A stretch of 64,000 nt of DNA from Streptomyces sp. NRRL WC-3742 (GCF_000720635.1 NZ_JOCF01000017.1:30711-94710), one strand, 5' to 3'; shown: positions 23,291 through 31,904, counted from the stretch's first letter. Numbers and translations: made by a program. The notes: generated from the letters alone by a model not told the origin.

Positions 23291-24412
23291 TCAGGGAGTG
23301 ATCTTGACGCTGTTCGCGATCTGGTCCATCAGGGCCAGCGGCGGCGCCTCGGTCGCCTGGTCCAGGCAGATCTGCAGCACCGGCACGGTCGTGGCCCCGG
23401 CGGCCGGGGTGACCTCCAGCACGCCGCAGTAGCTGTCCGGCGCGGAGGAGTTGCTGGACATCGGGACGTGCCAGAGCGCGAGGTAGCCGTCCATGCCCTG
23501 GATCTTGACGGGCGACTGCTTCACCGGCTCCGGCGGCGTCGGCGCGTCGGAGCCGTAGCGGGCGTTGTAGAGCAGCTGGCCCATGCCGAGCACCAGCGAC
23601 TTCGGGTCGGACCAACCGCCGTTGAGCACCCGGAGGTTCTGGACGACGAGGCCGCGGGTGCAGGCCCCGCTGCCGTGGCCCACGCAGGCGTACGGGTTCA
23701 CCGCGTAGCGGATCTCGTTCGGCGCCTTGGCGTCGACCTGGACCTGCCACTCCTGGGGCAGCATGAAGTTCATCTTCGAGTCCTGGCCGGTGATCTGCCG
23801 CCCGCCCGGCAGCTGCTGACCGCCGGTCAGGGCGGTGCCCATGAAGCCGTTCGGGCTCTTGGGGTCGGCGGCGGGGGTCGCGGCCTTGGCCGGGCCGGCG
23901 GCCGGCGCGTCGGAGCCGGAGCCCCTGTGGCCCACCAGGTAGCCGCCCGCGGCCATGACCGCCGACAGCACCACGGCGCCGACCGCCAGCAGCACGCGCT
24001 TCTTGCCGCGGTTGGGCTCGACGGTCTCGAACACCACCGAGGTGGGGACCGGCTTCACGGGCGGCAGGCCGGGCGAGGGCGAGGCGACGGGCTCGGGCCG
24101 GGGCTGGGGCGAGGCGGCGGCCTGGAACGGCACCGAGGGCATCGTCGCCGTGGGCGGAACCGGTGCCGGAACCGGGGCCGGTGCCGGAGTCACGGGCGCG
24201 GCCGGCTGCCGCGGAGGCGCCGTCTGCGTGGTCGCCGTCGGCGAGACGGCGTCCGCCACGGCGTGGCCGGGAAAGGGGCTCACGGGCGCAGCGCCGCTCG
24301 CCGGTTTGGCCTGAACCTTGTCGGTCCAGGTCGAACCGTCCCACCAACGCACCGTGTTGGGCTGCCCCGATGGATCGTCGTACCAGCCGCTAGGAACACT
24401 CCCCGTCGTCAT
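23291..24412 (-). CDS. DUF2510 domain membrane protein
   Basis: 373 residues. A DUF2510 module at the N-terminus (GWYDDPSGQPNTVRWWDG) is followed by a long Pro/Ala-rich stretch to about residue 125. One TM helix (about 138-160, VLLAVGAVVLSAVMAAGGYL) leads to an extracytoplasmic domain with four Cys. DUF2510 is a short Trp-rich motif common in actinobacterial envelope proteins; function unknown. Start ATG 24412 has almost no ribosome site and may be a leaderless or weakly translated message. It ends before a hairpin terminator. Confidence 0.8.
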   Translation of the reverse strand: MTTGSVPSGWYDDPSGQPNTVRWWDGSTWTDKVQAKPASGAAPVSPFPGHAVADAVSPTATTQTAPPRQPAAPVTPAPAPVPAPVPPTATMPSVPFQAAASPQPRPEPVASPSPGLPPVKPVPTSVVFETVEPNRGKKRVLLAVGAVVLSAVMAAGGYLVGHRGSGSDAPAAGPAKAATPAADPKSPNGFMGTALTGGQQLPGGRQITGQDSKMNFMLPQEWQVQVDAKAPNEIRYAVNPYACVGHGSGACTRGLVVQNLRVLNGGWSDPKSLVLGMGQLLYNARYGSDAPTPPEPVKQSPVKIQGMDGYLALWHVPMSSNSSAPDSYCGVLEVTPAAGATTVPVLQICLDQATEAPPLALMDQIANSVKITP

Positions 24413-24486
24413 GCGGCGGATATTAGCAGTGCGTCGATGGGATGGTCATTTCAAGTCACCGGATACATGCACAGGCTGACTGAGCC

Positions 24487-24981
24487 TCAGAACGCCATGG
24501 TGTAGACCATCAGGTTCATGCCCGGGATCGGGGACCAGTCGCGCCCGGGGGTGCGCAGGAAGCCGATGCGCTCGTAGACGCGGTGGGCGGTGGTCATGGT
24601 CGGCTGGGTGGAGAAGGCCATGCCGGCCAGGCCCAGCTCGCGGCTGCGGGCGATGCTCGCGCGCACGAGGGACTCGCCGACGCCGCGGCCCCGGGCGGCG
24701 CCGTCGGTGGCGAGCATCCGGATCTCGCCCTCCTCGGGGGTGGCGATGTCGGCCCACTCGGTGCCGCCGACGGCGAAGGTCACGCAGCCGAGGACCCGCT
24801 GGTCGGACGCGTCGACGGCGACCAGGAGCTCGGCCTCGAGGGAGCGGCGCCCGGCGTCGCTCAGCAGGGCGACGTAAGGGCTGTCGGGCCGGGTGAAGCC
24901 GCCGCCGACGAAGGCGTCGACGGTGATCCGGCCGGCGTCGGCGAGGTCCTGGGGGAGGGCGCGGCGGATGAGGATGTCCAT
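24487..24981 (-). CDS. GNAT family N-acetyltransferase
   Basis: 164-residue GCN5-type acetyltransferase transferring acetyl from acetyl-CoA to an unknown amine. The acetyl-CoA site is EIRMLATDGAARGRGVGESL (R/Q-x-x-G-x-G/A pattern), followed by GLAGMAFSTQPTMTTAHRVY and ERIGFLR. Start ATG 24981 (MDILIRRALPQD). The frame continues upstream past 26000, but that part is a shadow of the regulator gene on the other strand. Confidence 0.88.
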   Translation of the reverse strand: MDILIRRALPQDLADAGRITVDAFVGGGFTRPDSPYVALLSDAGRRSLEAELLVAVDASDQRVLGCVTFAVGGTEWADIATPEEGEIRMLATDGAARGRGVGESLVRASIARSRELGLAGMAFSTQPTMTTAHRVYERIGFLRTPGRDWSPIPGMNLMVYTMAF

Positions 24982-25323
24982 CGGGCCAGTGTGCCGGAGC
25001 GGGGTGCGGTGCTGGTCAGGGGGGTGGTCCGTACCGGAAGGGTCTCGGGGGAGGCGGCCCCGGCGGCGCGGTGGCCGCCGGGGCGGTGGTAGGTGCCGGC
25101 GGCCGGACCGCGGGCGAGGTCGCGGCCGATCAGGGTGCCCAGCAGGCCGAAGCCGCCGACGGCGCCCGCGAGGGCCAGTGCCGAGGCGAGGATGTCGCTG
25201 TCCATGGCTCCACTGTGGCCGGGCGGTGCGGGTGCCCACGAGTGGCAGGAACGGCCGATGACCGCGAATTCCTGCCACCGGGGCCCTTCCGCCGCCCACC
25301 GGTGGCCGGGCATCCTGGGCGGC
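24982..25323. other. Intergenic region between divergent acetyltransferase and GlxA-type regulator
   Basis: About 340 bp with promoters for both divergent genes presumed. A minus-strand frame from ATG 25205 begins MDSDILASALALAGAVGGFG and a short hydrophobic helix, but it has a poor ribosome site and runs on into the acetyltransferase gene in another frame, so I do not call it a gene. No clear operator or hairpin seen. Confidence 0.5.
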
Positions 25324-26271
25324 ATGCTGAAGAACGTCGTCGCGGTGGTGCTGGAGGAGGTCCACCCCTTCGAACTGGGCGTGGCCTGCGAGGTGTTCGG
25401 CCTGGACCGCACCGCCGAGGGACTGCCCGGGTACGAGTTCGCGATCGCGGGCGAGCGCCCGGGCCCGCACGTCACCCACGCCGGGTTCACCCTCGACGTC
25501 CCGCACGGGCCCGAGCGCCTGGCCGGCGCCGACCTCGCCGTGGTGACGGCCTCCGGGCTGCGCGAGACGTACCCGGAGCCGCTGCTGGAGGCGCTGCGCC
25601 GGGTGGTGGCCGACGGCGGCCGGGTGCTGTCCATCTGCAGCGGCGCGTTCGTGCTGGGCGCCGCCGGACTGCTGGACGGGCGCCGCTCGGCCACCCACTG
25701 GCGCTACAGCCGGCAGCTGGCCAGGCGGTTCCCGGCCACCACCGTCGAGCCCGACGTGCTCTACGTGGACGACGACCCGGTGCTCACCTCGGCCGGTACG
25801 GCCGCCGGCATCGACGCCTGCCTGCACCTGGTGCGCAAGGTGCAGGGCGCCGAGGTGGCCCGGGAGATCGCCCGCCGGATGGTGGTGGCGCCGCACCGGG
25901 AGGGCGGGCAGGCCCAGTTCGTCAACCGCCCGCTGCCGGAGCGCGACGGCGTCTCGCTGGCGCCGCTGCTCGACTGGATGCGCCACCACCTGGCCGAGGA
26001 GGCCACCGTCGAGCAGCTGGCCGCCCGGGCGCACCTGTCGCCGCGCACCTTCGCCCGGCGCTTCCAGCAGGAGACGGGCACCACCCCGCACCGCTGGCTG
26101 GTCGGACAGCGGGTGCTGCTCGCGCAGCGGCTGCTGGAGTCCACCGCCGAGTCGGTGGACGCGATCGCCACCCGCTGCGGTTTCGGCAACGCGGCGGCGC
26201 TGCGGCACCACTTCGGGCGTCGGCTGGGCACGACACCGATGGCCTACCGGCGGGTCTTCGGCGAGGGCTGA
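25324..26271 (+). CDS. GlxA family AraC-type transcriptional regulator
   Basis: 315-residue regulator with an N-terminal DJ-1/PfpI-like domain (about 1-180; VLEEVHPFELGVACEVFGLD, then VLSICSGAFVLGAAGLLDGR with the elbow Cys and ATHW) and a C-terminal AraC double HTH (VEQLAARAHLSPRTFARRFQ; ESVDAIATRCGFGNAAALRHH). The signal is unknown; related proteins control amine or carnitine catabolism. ATG 25324 is chosen since homologues start at VVAVVLEE-like sequence. The last codons are duplicated downstream as a 12-bp tandem repeat. Confidence 0.9.
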   Translation: MLKNVVAVVLEEVHPFELGVACEVFGLDRTAEGLPGYEFAIAGERPGPHVTHAGFTLDVPHGPERLAGADLAVVTASGLRETYPEPLLEALRRVVADGGRVLSICSGAFVLGAAGLLDGRRSATHWRYSRQLARRFPATTVEPDVLYVDDDPVLTSAGTAAGIDACLHLVRKVQGAEVAREIARRMVVAPHREGGQAQFVNRPLPERDGVSLAPLLDWMRHHLAEEATVEQLAARAHLSPRTFARRFQQETGTTPHRWLVGQRVLLAQRLLESTAESVDAIATRCGFGNAAALRHHFGRRLGTTPMAYRRVFGEG

Positions 26272-26296
26272 AGCGAGGGCTGAACCGAGGGCTGCC
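26261..26296. repeat. 12-bp tandem repeat over the stop codon
   Basis: GCGAGGGCTGAA occurs twice in tandem (26261-26272, 26273-26284) followed by a degenerate third unit. The gene's TGA lies in unit 1, and because 12 is a multiple of three, unit 2 supplies a second in-frame TGA. Confidence 0.85.
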
Positions 26297-26307
26297 GGGA
26301 GCGGCGG

Positions 26308-27144
26308 TCAGTCCGCGTCGAGGTGCCCGAGGCCGTTCCACTGCTCGGCGCGCAGCCGCCCGTCCTGGGCGCGCCACAGGCTGGTGGAGCAGTTGTGCAC
26401 CGGGCCGAGCCCGACGAGCTGCTCCTCGCTGAGCCGGTCGAGCACGTAGCGCAGCATCAGCACGGTGCAGTCGTGCGCCACGAGCAGGACGGGCCGCCCG
26501 GCCTCCTCCTCGCCGAGGTCCCGCAGCAGGCTGCGCACCCTCAGGGCGACGTCGGCCCAGGACTCGCCGCCGGGCGGTCGGTAGTACAGCTCGCCCATCT
26601 TGCGGCGGCGGGCGGCCTCCTCCGGGTGCCTGGCCTCGATGGCGGCCTTGGGCAGCATCTCCAGGACGCCGAGCTCGCGGTCGCGCAGCCGCTCGTCGTA
26701 GCGGACGGCGAGGGTGACGGGCACGGCGCCGAGGCCGGCGGCCTGGGCGAGCGCGATGCGGGTGGTCTCGGTGGTGCGCACGTACGGCGAGCACCAGACG
26801 CTGCGCGGGCGGTCGGCGGCGGGCAGGCCCGCCCACCAGCGGCCGAGGTCCTGGGCCTGCTGCCGGCCGTGCGGGGAGAGCGGGATGTCGGCGTCGCGGC
26901 AGCTGATCGGGACGCTGAGGGCGCCGGAGGCATCGGCGAGCTGGAACTCGACGTTGGCGGTGGACTCGCCGTGCCGGGTGGCGATCAGCAGGGACGGCAG
27001 CGGCCGGACGGCGGCGTGCCGGTGGGAGGTCAGGTGGTGGAGGCCGTTCGTGTGCTGGCCGTTCTGGTGCTGCGTGGGCTGCTGCGTGGGCTGGTGCTGC
27101 GTGGGCTGGTGCTGGCCGTTGAGGGTGGTGCCGAGTTCTGCCAT
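26308..27144 (-). CDS. Histidine phosphatase superfamily protein with His/Gln-rich N-terminus
   Basis: 278 residues. After a low-complexity N-terminus of about 45 residues (PTQHQPTQQPTQHQNG) comes a phosphoglycerate-mutase-like phosphatase domain. This has the catalytic RHG in IATRHGESTANVEF, the proton donor region RDRELGVLE, and the second catalytic His in VLLVAHDCTVLM. Substrate unknown (phosphosugar, phosphoprotein or nucleotide). The repeat-derived N-terminus might bind metal or be a disordered tether. It converges with the GlxA-type gene. Confidence 0.87.
   Translation of the reverse strand: MAELGTTLNGQHQPTQHQPTQQPTQHQNGQHTNGLHHLTSHRHAAVRPLPSLLIATRHGESTANVEFQLADASGALSVPISCRDADIPLSPHGRQQAQDLGRWWAGLPAADRPRSVWCSPYVRTTETTRIALAQAAGLGAVPVTLAVRYDERLRDRELGVLEMLPKAAIEARHPEEAARRRKMGELYYRPPGGESWADVALRVRSLLRDLGEEEAGRPVLLVAHDCTVLMLRYVLDRLSEEQLVGLGPVHNCSTSLWRAQDGRLRAEQWNGLGHLDAD
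27061..27115. repeat. 15-bp coding tandem repeat
   Basis: Imperfect tandem copies of GCTGCGTGGGCTGGT within the 5' end of the histidine phosphatase gene. They encode the repeated His-Gln-Pro-Thr-Gln motif on the minus strand; slippage would change length without changing frame. Confidence 0.75.
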
Positions 27145-27235
27145 GGCCGCGAGCTCCCCGTGGGTCGATCAGGTCCCGGCCGTTCGCCGGTCCGGTGATG
27201 TGGTGCCCGGCGTGCACGTCAGTTCATACATATGA

Positions 27236-27276
27236 TCGCGCCGCCTCTTCCAGTGTTCACGGAGAAGGCGGCGCGA
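27236..27276. terminator. Terminator of the symporter operon
   Basis: 11-bp stem TCGCGCCGCCT (27236-27246) with 27266-27276 and further partial pairing inside the 19-nt loop, 24 bp beyond the symporter stop on the minus strand. Confidence 0.7.
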
Positions 27277-27299
27277 CCACAGGGCGCGTGGGGCGTGAA

Positions 27300-28910
27300 T
27301 CAGTGCGCCGCTACGGGCTCCGGCGCGCTCTTCGGCTCGTCCCCGCCGTCCTCGGCGCCGTAGTCGGCGGGCGAGGTCTCGTCCGCTCCGACCGGCGCCT
27401 TGGCGGCCCGCAGCACCAGGGTGAGCACCACCGCGACGAGCAGGTTGAGCACGAAGGCCGTCAGCCCGATGTAGCCGAGCTGGCCGAGCACGGGGATCTC
27501 GGCCGAGTTGCCGCCGAAGTGCTTGGTGGCCTTGCTGGGGATCTCGTACGCCTTCCAGGTGCCGTAGACCATGCCGGCCGCCCACCCGGCGAACAGCGCC
27601 CAGTGGTGGAACCAGCGGGTGAACAGGCCGCCGACGATCGCCACGAAGGTCTGCAGGATCCACAGGCCGCCCAGCAGCTGGAGGTTGATCGCGGCCTGCT
27701 TGTCCATGCCGAGGACGAAGACCAGCGCGCCGACCTTCACCAGCAGCGAGACCAGCTTGGCCACCCGGGTCTCGTCGGCGGGGGTGGCGGCGGGCCTGAA
27801 CCACTCCTTGTAGACGTTGCGGGTGAACAGGTTGGCCGCCGCGATGGACATGATGGCGGCCGGCACCAGCGCGCCGATCCCGATCGCGGCGAAGGCCACG
27901 CCGGTGAACCAGTCCGGGAACATGCTCGCGAACAGCTGCGGCACCGAGAGCTGGGCGTTGTAGCCCTTCTCCTTGGTGCCGACGCCGGCCGCGAGGGCCA
28001 TGAAGCCCAGCAGCGCCAGCAGGCCCAGCATCAGCGAGTACGCGGGCATGATCGCCATGTTGCGGCGCACGGTGTTGCGGGACTTGGAGGCCAGCACGCC
28101 CGTCACCGAGTGCGGGTACATGAACAGCGCCATCGCCGAGCCGAGGCCGAGCGTGGCGTACACCCACTGCTTGTCCGCCGGGACGGTCATCGAGCCGGTC
28201 TTGGTCTGCTTGAAGTGCTCCGCGACCGAGTCGAAGATGTGGCCGTAGCCGCCGAGCCGGATCGGGATGTAGATCACCGCGACGATGATCACGATGTAGA
28301 CCAGCGCGTCCTTGACGAAGGCGATCAGCGCCGGGGCGCGCAGCCCGGAGGAGTAGGTGTAGGCGGCCAGCACGCCGAAGGCGATGAACAGCGGCAGGTC
28401 CTTGACGAACCAGCCGGCGTTCTCCCCGCCGCCGAGGCCCAGCACGTCCAGCACCGCCTGGATGCCGACGAGCTGCAGCGCGATGTACGGCATGGTGGCG
28501 AGGATGCCGGTGAGCGCGACCACCAGGGACAGCGGCCGCGAGCCGTAGCGCCCGCGTACGAAGTCGGCCGGGGTGACGTAGCCGTGCACCCGGGAGACCG
28601 ACCAGAGCCGGGGGAGGAAGAGGAACACCAGGGGGTACGCGATGATCGTGTACGGCACCGCGAAGAAGCCCGCCGCGCCCGTCGCGTACACCGCCGCGGG
28701 GACGGCGATGAAGGTGTACGCGGTGTAGAGGTCGCCGCCGAGCAGGAACCAGGTCACCCAGGTGCCGAAGCTGCGCCCGCCCAGGCCCCACTCGCTCAGG
28801 TGGGCCGCGTTGTCCGCGCGGCGCCAGCGGGAGGCGAGGAAGCCCATCACGGTGACCAGGGCGAAGAAGAGGACGAAGACCACGAGGGCCGGAACGTTGA
28901 CGTCCTTCAT
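27300..28910 (-). CDS. Sodium:solute symporter (SSS family), likely monocarboxylate uptake
   Basis: 536-residue permease with about 13 TM helices. SSS-family features are seen near GGRSFGTWVTWFLLGGDLYT, FVRGRYGSRPLSLVVALTGI and PAAIMSIAAANLFTRNVYKE. The pairing with a DUF3311 protein is the usual arrangement of MctP/ActP-like carriers for acetate, pyruvate or lactate, so a monocarboxylate substrate is inferred. Its ATG overlaps the stop of the DUF3311 gene by four bases (ATGA). Confidence 0.88.
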   Translation of the reverse strand: MKDVNVPALVVFVLFFALVTVMGFLASRWRRADNAAHLSEWGLGGRSFGTWVTWFLLGGDLYTAYTFIAVPAAVYATGAAGFFAVPYTIIAYPLVFLFLPRLWSVSRVHGYVTPADFVRGRYGSRPLSLVVALTGILATMPYIALQLVGIQAVLDVLGLGGGENAGWFVKDLPLFIAFGVLAAYTYSSGLRAPALIAFVKDALVYIVIIVAVIYIPIRLGGYGHIFDSVAEHFKQTKTGSMTVPADKQWVYATLGLGSAMALFMYPHSVTGVLASKSRNTVRRNMAIMPAYSLMLGLLALLGFMALAAGVGTKEKGYNAQLSVPQLFASMFPDWFTGVAFAAIGIGALVPAAIMSIAAANLFTRNVYKEWFRPAATPADETRVAKLVSLLVKVGALVFVLGMDKQAAINLQLLGGLWILQTFVAIVGGLFTRWFHHWALFAGWAAGMVYGTWKAYEIPSKATKHFGGNSAEIPVLGQLGYIGLTAFVLNLLVAVVLTLVLRAAKAPVGADETSPADYGAEDGGDEPKSAPEPVAAH

Positions 28911-29203
28911 CGGGCACCCCCGGTCCGGGCCGCCTTGCGGGCCTTCTCGTCACGGTTGATCAGCAGGTAGGCGGCGACGGTGAAGACCGCCGACACCGGC
29001 ACCCAGAGCAGCTGGTACCAGTAGAAGAAGGGGACACCGGACACCGCCGGGTCGGTCTTGTCGTAGGAGGACACCCAGAGCATCGCGACGATGGGCACGA
29101 GCAGGGCGAGCCCGGCGAGCACCCGTTCGGGCGTCACCACCGGGACGGTGGGCCCGGTCGACTGGGGCATGTCATCTTCGAGTGGATCGGGTTCTGACGG
29201 CAT
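28907..29203 (-). CDS. DUF3311 small membrane protein
   Basis: 98 residues with two TM helices (LAGLALLVPIVAMLWVSSY; YQLLWVPVSAVFTVAAYLLI) and a conserved YDKTDPAVSGVPFFYWYQLL between them. DUF3311 proteins are co-encoded with SSS symporters and are presumed accessory subunits. ATG 29203 follows GGAGCGGAG; a longer frame to 29290 has no ribosome site. First gene of the operon. Confidence 0.85.
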   Translation of the reverse strand: MPSEPDPLEDDMPQSTGPTVPVVTPERVLAGLALLVPIVAMLWVSSYDKTDPAVSGVPFFYWYQLLWVPVSAVFTVAAYLLINRDEKARKAARTGGAR

Positions 29204-29336
29204 CTCGGCTCCGCTCCGGAGGGCTTCGTTACCCGTCGATGCCGCAGCCCCCGGGAAACCGCACGCCCCCGCGAGCCCGCCGAGCGGCACCAGAGGTGAT
29301 CAACGGTCGGTACGGCTGCGAAATGTAGAGCATGGC

Positions 29337-29350
29337 GTGACCCATGTCAC
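29337..29350. promoter_or_regulatory. Crp-like palindrome upstream of the DUF3311/symporter operon
   Basis: GTGACCCATGTCAC is an inverted repeat (GTGAC/GTCAC) that fits the GTG-N6-GNCAC pattern described for streptomycete Crp. It lies about 135 bp upstream of the DUF3311 start and about 90 bp past the dasR stop. It could link carboxylate uptake to cAMP-Crp; position and symmetry only. Confidence 0.45.
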
Positions 29351-29438
29351 CGGGAACGGCAGAACTTCCCGCCAGTCGGACGGGCCGCGCGCCGGTGCTC
29401 GGCCGGGCGCCGCCCCCTCTGTTCCGGCCTGTTCCGGC

Positions 29439-30230
29439 CTACTCCGGACGCTTGAGGCGGGTGATGAACTTGTAGCGGTCGCCGCGGTAGATGGAGCGCA
29501 CCCACTCGACCGGGTCGCCGTCCGCGTCGAAGGAGTGCCGGGAGAGCTGGAGCATCGGCAGGCCCAGGTCGGAGCCGAGCAGCCCGGCCTCGCGCGGGTT
29601 GGCGAGGGTGGTCTCGATGGTCTCCTCCGCCTCGGCGACGCTGACCCCGTAGACCTCGCGCAGCGCGGTGTAGAGGGAGTTGTGCTTGGCCAGGTTCTTG
29701 CGCAGCGCGGGGAAGCGCTTGGCGGACAGGTGGGCGACCTCGATGGCCATCGGGTCGCCGTTGGCCAGGCGCAGGCGCTCGATGCGCAGCACGCGCCCGC
29801 CGGGCTTGATGTCGAGCAGCGGGGCGAGCCGGTCGTCGGCGGTGATGTAGCCGATCTCGATCAGCCGGGAGGCGGGCTCCAGGCCCTGGGCGCGCATGTC
29901 CTCCGTGTAGGAGGTCAGCTGCAGCGCCTGGGCGACCTTGGGCTTGGCGACGAAGGTGCCCTTGCCCTGGATGCGCTCCAGCCGGCCTTCGACCACCAGC
30001 TCCTGGAGGGCCTGGCGCACGGTGGTGCGGGAGGTGTCGAACTGCGCGGCGAGCGCCCTCTCCGGCGGTACGGGCGTGCCGGCGGGCTGGGTCTCGGTGA
30101 GCTGGAGCAGGTGGCGCTTGAGGCCGTAGTACTTGGGGACGCGTGCGGTCGGGTCGGTGCCGGCCTGCGTGGGCAGGTTCTTCACCTCGGGGTCGTTGAC
30201 CTGGGCGCTGGTTCCCCCGTCGCTGCTCAT
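29439..30230 (-). CDS. dasR: DasR, GntR/HutC-family global regulator of amino-sugar metabolism
   Basis: 263-residue HutC-subfamily GntR protein. The winged HTH (about 35-105) includes [20 protein letters not shown] and [13 protein letters not shown]; the C-terminal UTRA effector domain includes [20 protein letters not shown] and [20 protein letters not shown]. In S. coelicolor DasR binds dre sites and is released by glucosamine-6-phosphate-type ligands, controlling chitin/GlcNAc uptake, antibiotics and development. Identification is supported by the divergent dasA with two dre sites. ATG 30230 has GGGAGAA upstream. Confidence 0.95.
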   Translation of the reverse strand: MSSDGGTSAQVNDPEVKNLPTQAGTDPTARVPKYYGLKRHLLQLTETQPAGTPVPPERALAAQFDTSRTTVRQALQELVVEGRLERIQGKGTFVAKPKVAQALQLTSYTEDMRAQGLEPASRLIEIGYITADDRLAPLLDIKPGGRVLRIERLRLANGDPMAIEVAHLSAKRFPALRKNLAKHNSLYTALREVYGVSVAEAEETIETTLANPREAGLLGSDLGLPMLQLSRHSFDADGDPVEWVRSIYRGDRYKFITRLKRPE

Positions 30231-30273
30231 CCGGCCTGTTCTCCCGCTTCTCGCGGGGCCTTTTCGGGCCCCG

Positions 30274-30347
30274 CCACATCGTTAACGGACCACATCGTTG
30301 CATGTATGGCTACGGAACGAATACCTCATCACGCGATGAACGATGTG
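30274..30347. promoter_or_regulatory. Three copies of an AACGATGTG motif in the dasR-dasA gap
   Basis: CCACATCGTT occurs at 30274-30283 and 30290-30299 (16-bp period), and the inverse AACGATGTG at 30339-30347. They lie 45-115 bp upstream of dasR. The motif is unrelated to the dre consensus and may bind another regulator of dasR. The rest of this 340-bp gap holds the dasA promoter. Confidence 0.45.
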
Positions 30348-30392
30348 CGGTGTCGGCTTGATAACGGGTGGTCGAGATCGGTCCAACGGCCG

Positions 30393-30444
30393 TTGACAGG
30401 CCCATTGGTCTAGGCCAAGCTCCAGGCATCTGGTCTACACCACT
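30393..30444 (+). promoter_or_regulatory. dasA promoter with two dre (DasR) sites
   Basis: A -35 hexamer TTGACA (30393-30398) is followed by ATTGGTCTAGGCCAAG (30404-30419) and TCTGGTCTACACCACT (30429-30444). Both 16-mers match the DasR consensus ACTGGTCTAGACCACT in all central positions but a few. The first overlaps the promoter spacer, so DasR bound there would block RNA polymerase. Confidence 0.9.
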
Positions 30445-30570
30445 AGGCCGGTTCCGATGAATCCCCCCACCTGTTCGAAGGGGTCCGCGGCACCTTTCCT
30501 CCCGCTTTGCGTGGGTCTGCCGCTGCCGCCCGACGTGGGGTAACCCAATGGCATCCCTCAGGAGGATGGC

Positions 30571-31860
30571 GTGAAGCGTCAGCTCATCGCGGCGGTCGGC
30601 GTCGCAGCAATGGTCGTCGGCCTGGCGGCTTGTGGCTCGGACAGCAAGAAGTCGGACGACAAGGGTTCGTCGACCTCCGCTGCCTCCTCGGCCGACAAGT
30701 ACAAGGGCAAGACGCTCAAGGTGTGGACGATGAGCGGCACGGCCCCCAAGGGCTGGACCGACTCCGTGAAGACCGAGTTCGAGACCGCCTACCCGGGCTC
30801 GAAGGTCGAGTTCGCCACCCAGGAGTGGGGCGGCATCGGCGCCAAGGTCACCGCCGCGCTCTCCGAGGGCTCGGTCGACGTCCTGGAGGTCGGCAACACC
30901 CAGACCGCCGGTTACGCCGCCTCGGGCGGTCTGCTGGACATCACCAAGGACAAGTCCGCCCTCGGTGGCGACGACTGGGCCGCCAACCAGAACGAGTCCG
31001 CCGTCCTGGACGGCAAGCAGTACGCCGCGCCGTGGTACGTCACCAACCGCGTCGTCGCCTACAACAAGGACCTCTGGGCCAAGGCGCAGCTGACCGACGC
31101 CCCGAAGACCCTCGACGAGTTCTACGCCGACCTCGACAAGCTCAAGGCCACCGCCGGCGTCTCCGACCCGATCTACATGCCGGGCCAGGAGTGGTACGTC
31201 TACTTCGGTCTGCTCACCAGCGAGGGTGGCAAGATCGCCAAGAAGGAGGGCGACAAGTGGGTCGGCGGCCTGTCCTCCCCCGAGGCGCAGAAGGCGTTCG
31301 AGACCTACAAGGCGCTGCAGAGCCACTCGGTCACCGGCCCGAAGGACAAGGACGAGGCCACCCCGCAGCAGAAGGACGTCTTCGGCAAGGGTGACGTCGG
31401 CGCCATCATCGGCCTCGGCTGGGAGCTCCCGAAGGAAGAGGTCATTCCGGCCAGCAAGATCGGCTTCTTCCCGCTCCCCGGCAAGACCGCCGACAAGGCG
31501 TCCGGCGTGTTCCTCGGTGGCTCGAACCTGGCGATCGCCGCGCAGAGCAAGAACACCGACATGGCCAAGGACTTCCTGAAGATCGCTCTCAACGACAAGA
31601 ACGAGAGCATGTTCGCCGCGGCCGGCAGCATCCCGAACAAGGCCAAGCTGAACAGCCAGATCAAGGGCGACTTCGCCGTGGCCGCGCAGAAGGCCGCCGC
31701 GGTCGGTGCCATCACCCCGAACACCCCGAACTGGGCGAGCGTCGAGGACAACCCGAACCCGGTCAAGGAGTTCCTGACCGCGGCCCTGACGGGTGACTAC
31801 GCCGCCGCCGCCAAGAAGGCGGACGACGAGATCGCGAAGCGTCTCAACCAGAAGCAGTAA
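30571..31860 (+). CDS. dasA: DasA, N,N'-diacetylchitobiose-binding lipoprotein
   Basis: 429-residue solute-binding protein of the CUT1 sugar ABC family. The signal peptide ends with lipobox LAAC (Cys22), followed by a Ser/Asp/Lys linker. The core contains LKVWTMSGTAPKG, DVLEVGNTQTAGYAASGGLL, YAAPWYVTNRVVAYNKDLWA and FLGGSNLAIAAQS. It delivers chitobiose (and possibly GlcNAc oligomers) to DasBC. Start GTG 30571 with AGGAGG upstream. Synonymous choice is more uniformly C-ending than in neighbours, consistent with high expression. A hairpin follows before dasB. Confidence 0.95.
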   Translation: MKRQLIAAVGVAAMVVGLAACGSDSKKSDDKGSSTSAASSADKYKGKTLKVWTMSGTAPKGWTDSVKTEFETAYPGSKVEFATQEWGGIGAKVTAALSEGSVDVLEVGNTQTAGYAASGGLLDITKDKSALGGDDWAANQNESAVLDGKQYAAPWYVTNRVVAYNKDLWAKAQLTDAPKTLDEFYADLDKLKATAGVSDPIYMPGQEWYVYFGLLTSEGGKIAKKEGDKWVGGLSSPEAQKAFETYKALQSHSVTGPKDKDEATPQQKDVFGKGDVGAIIGLGWELPKEEVIPASKIGFFPLPGKTADKASGVFLGGSNLAIAAQSKNTDMAKDFLKIALNDKNESMFAAAGSIPNKAKLNSQIKGDFAVAAQKAAAVGAITPNTPNWASVEDNPNPVKEFLTAALTGDYAAAAKKADDEIAKRLNQKQ

Positions 31861-31878
31861 GTGCTGAGCGGCGTCGCT

Positions 31879-31904
31879 CACCGGCCCCCGGCGGGGGGCC
31901 GGTG
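31879..31904 (+). terminator. Hairpin between dasA and dasB
   Basis: 11-bp perfect stem CACCGGCCCCC (31879-31889) with 31894-31904, GGCG loop, inside the 88-bp dasA-dasB gap and without a U tract. Likely a partial terminator or 3' stabiliser giving more dasA than dasBC message, as binding proteins are needed in excess. Confidence 0.7.

Noticed and set aside
24861..25205. Small membrane protein gene starting MDSDILASALALAGAVGG
   Set aside because: Ribosome site is too close to the ATG, and two thirds of the frame overlaps the acetyltransferase region as a shadow; kept only as a note.
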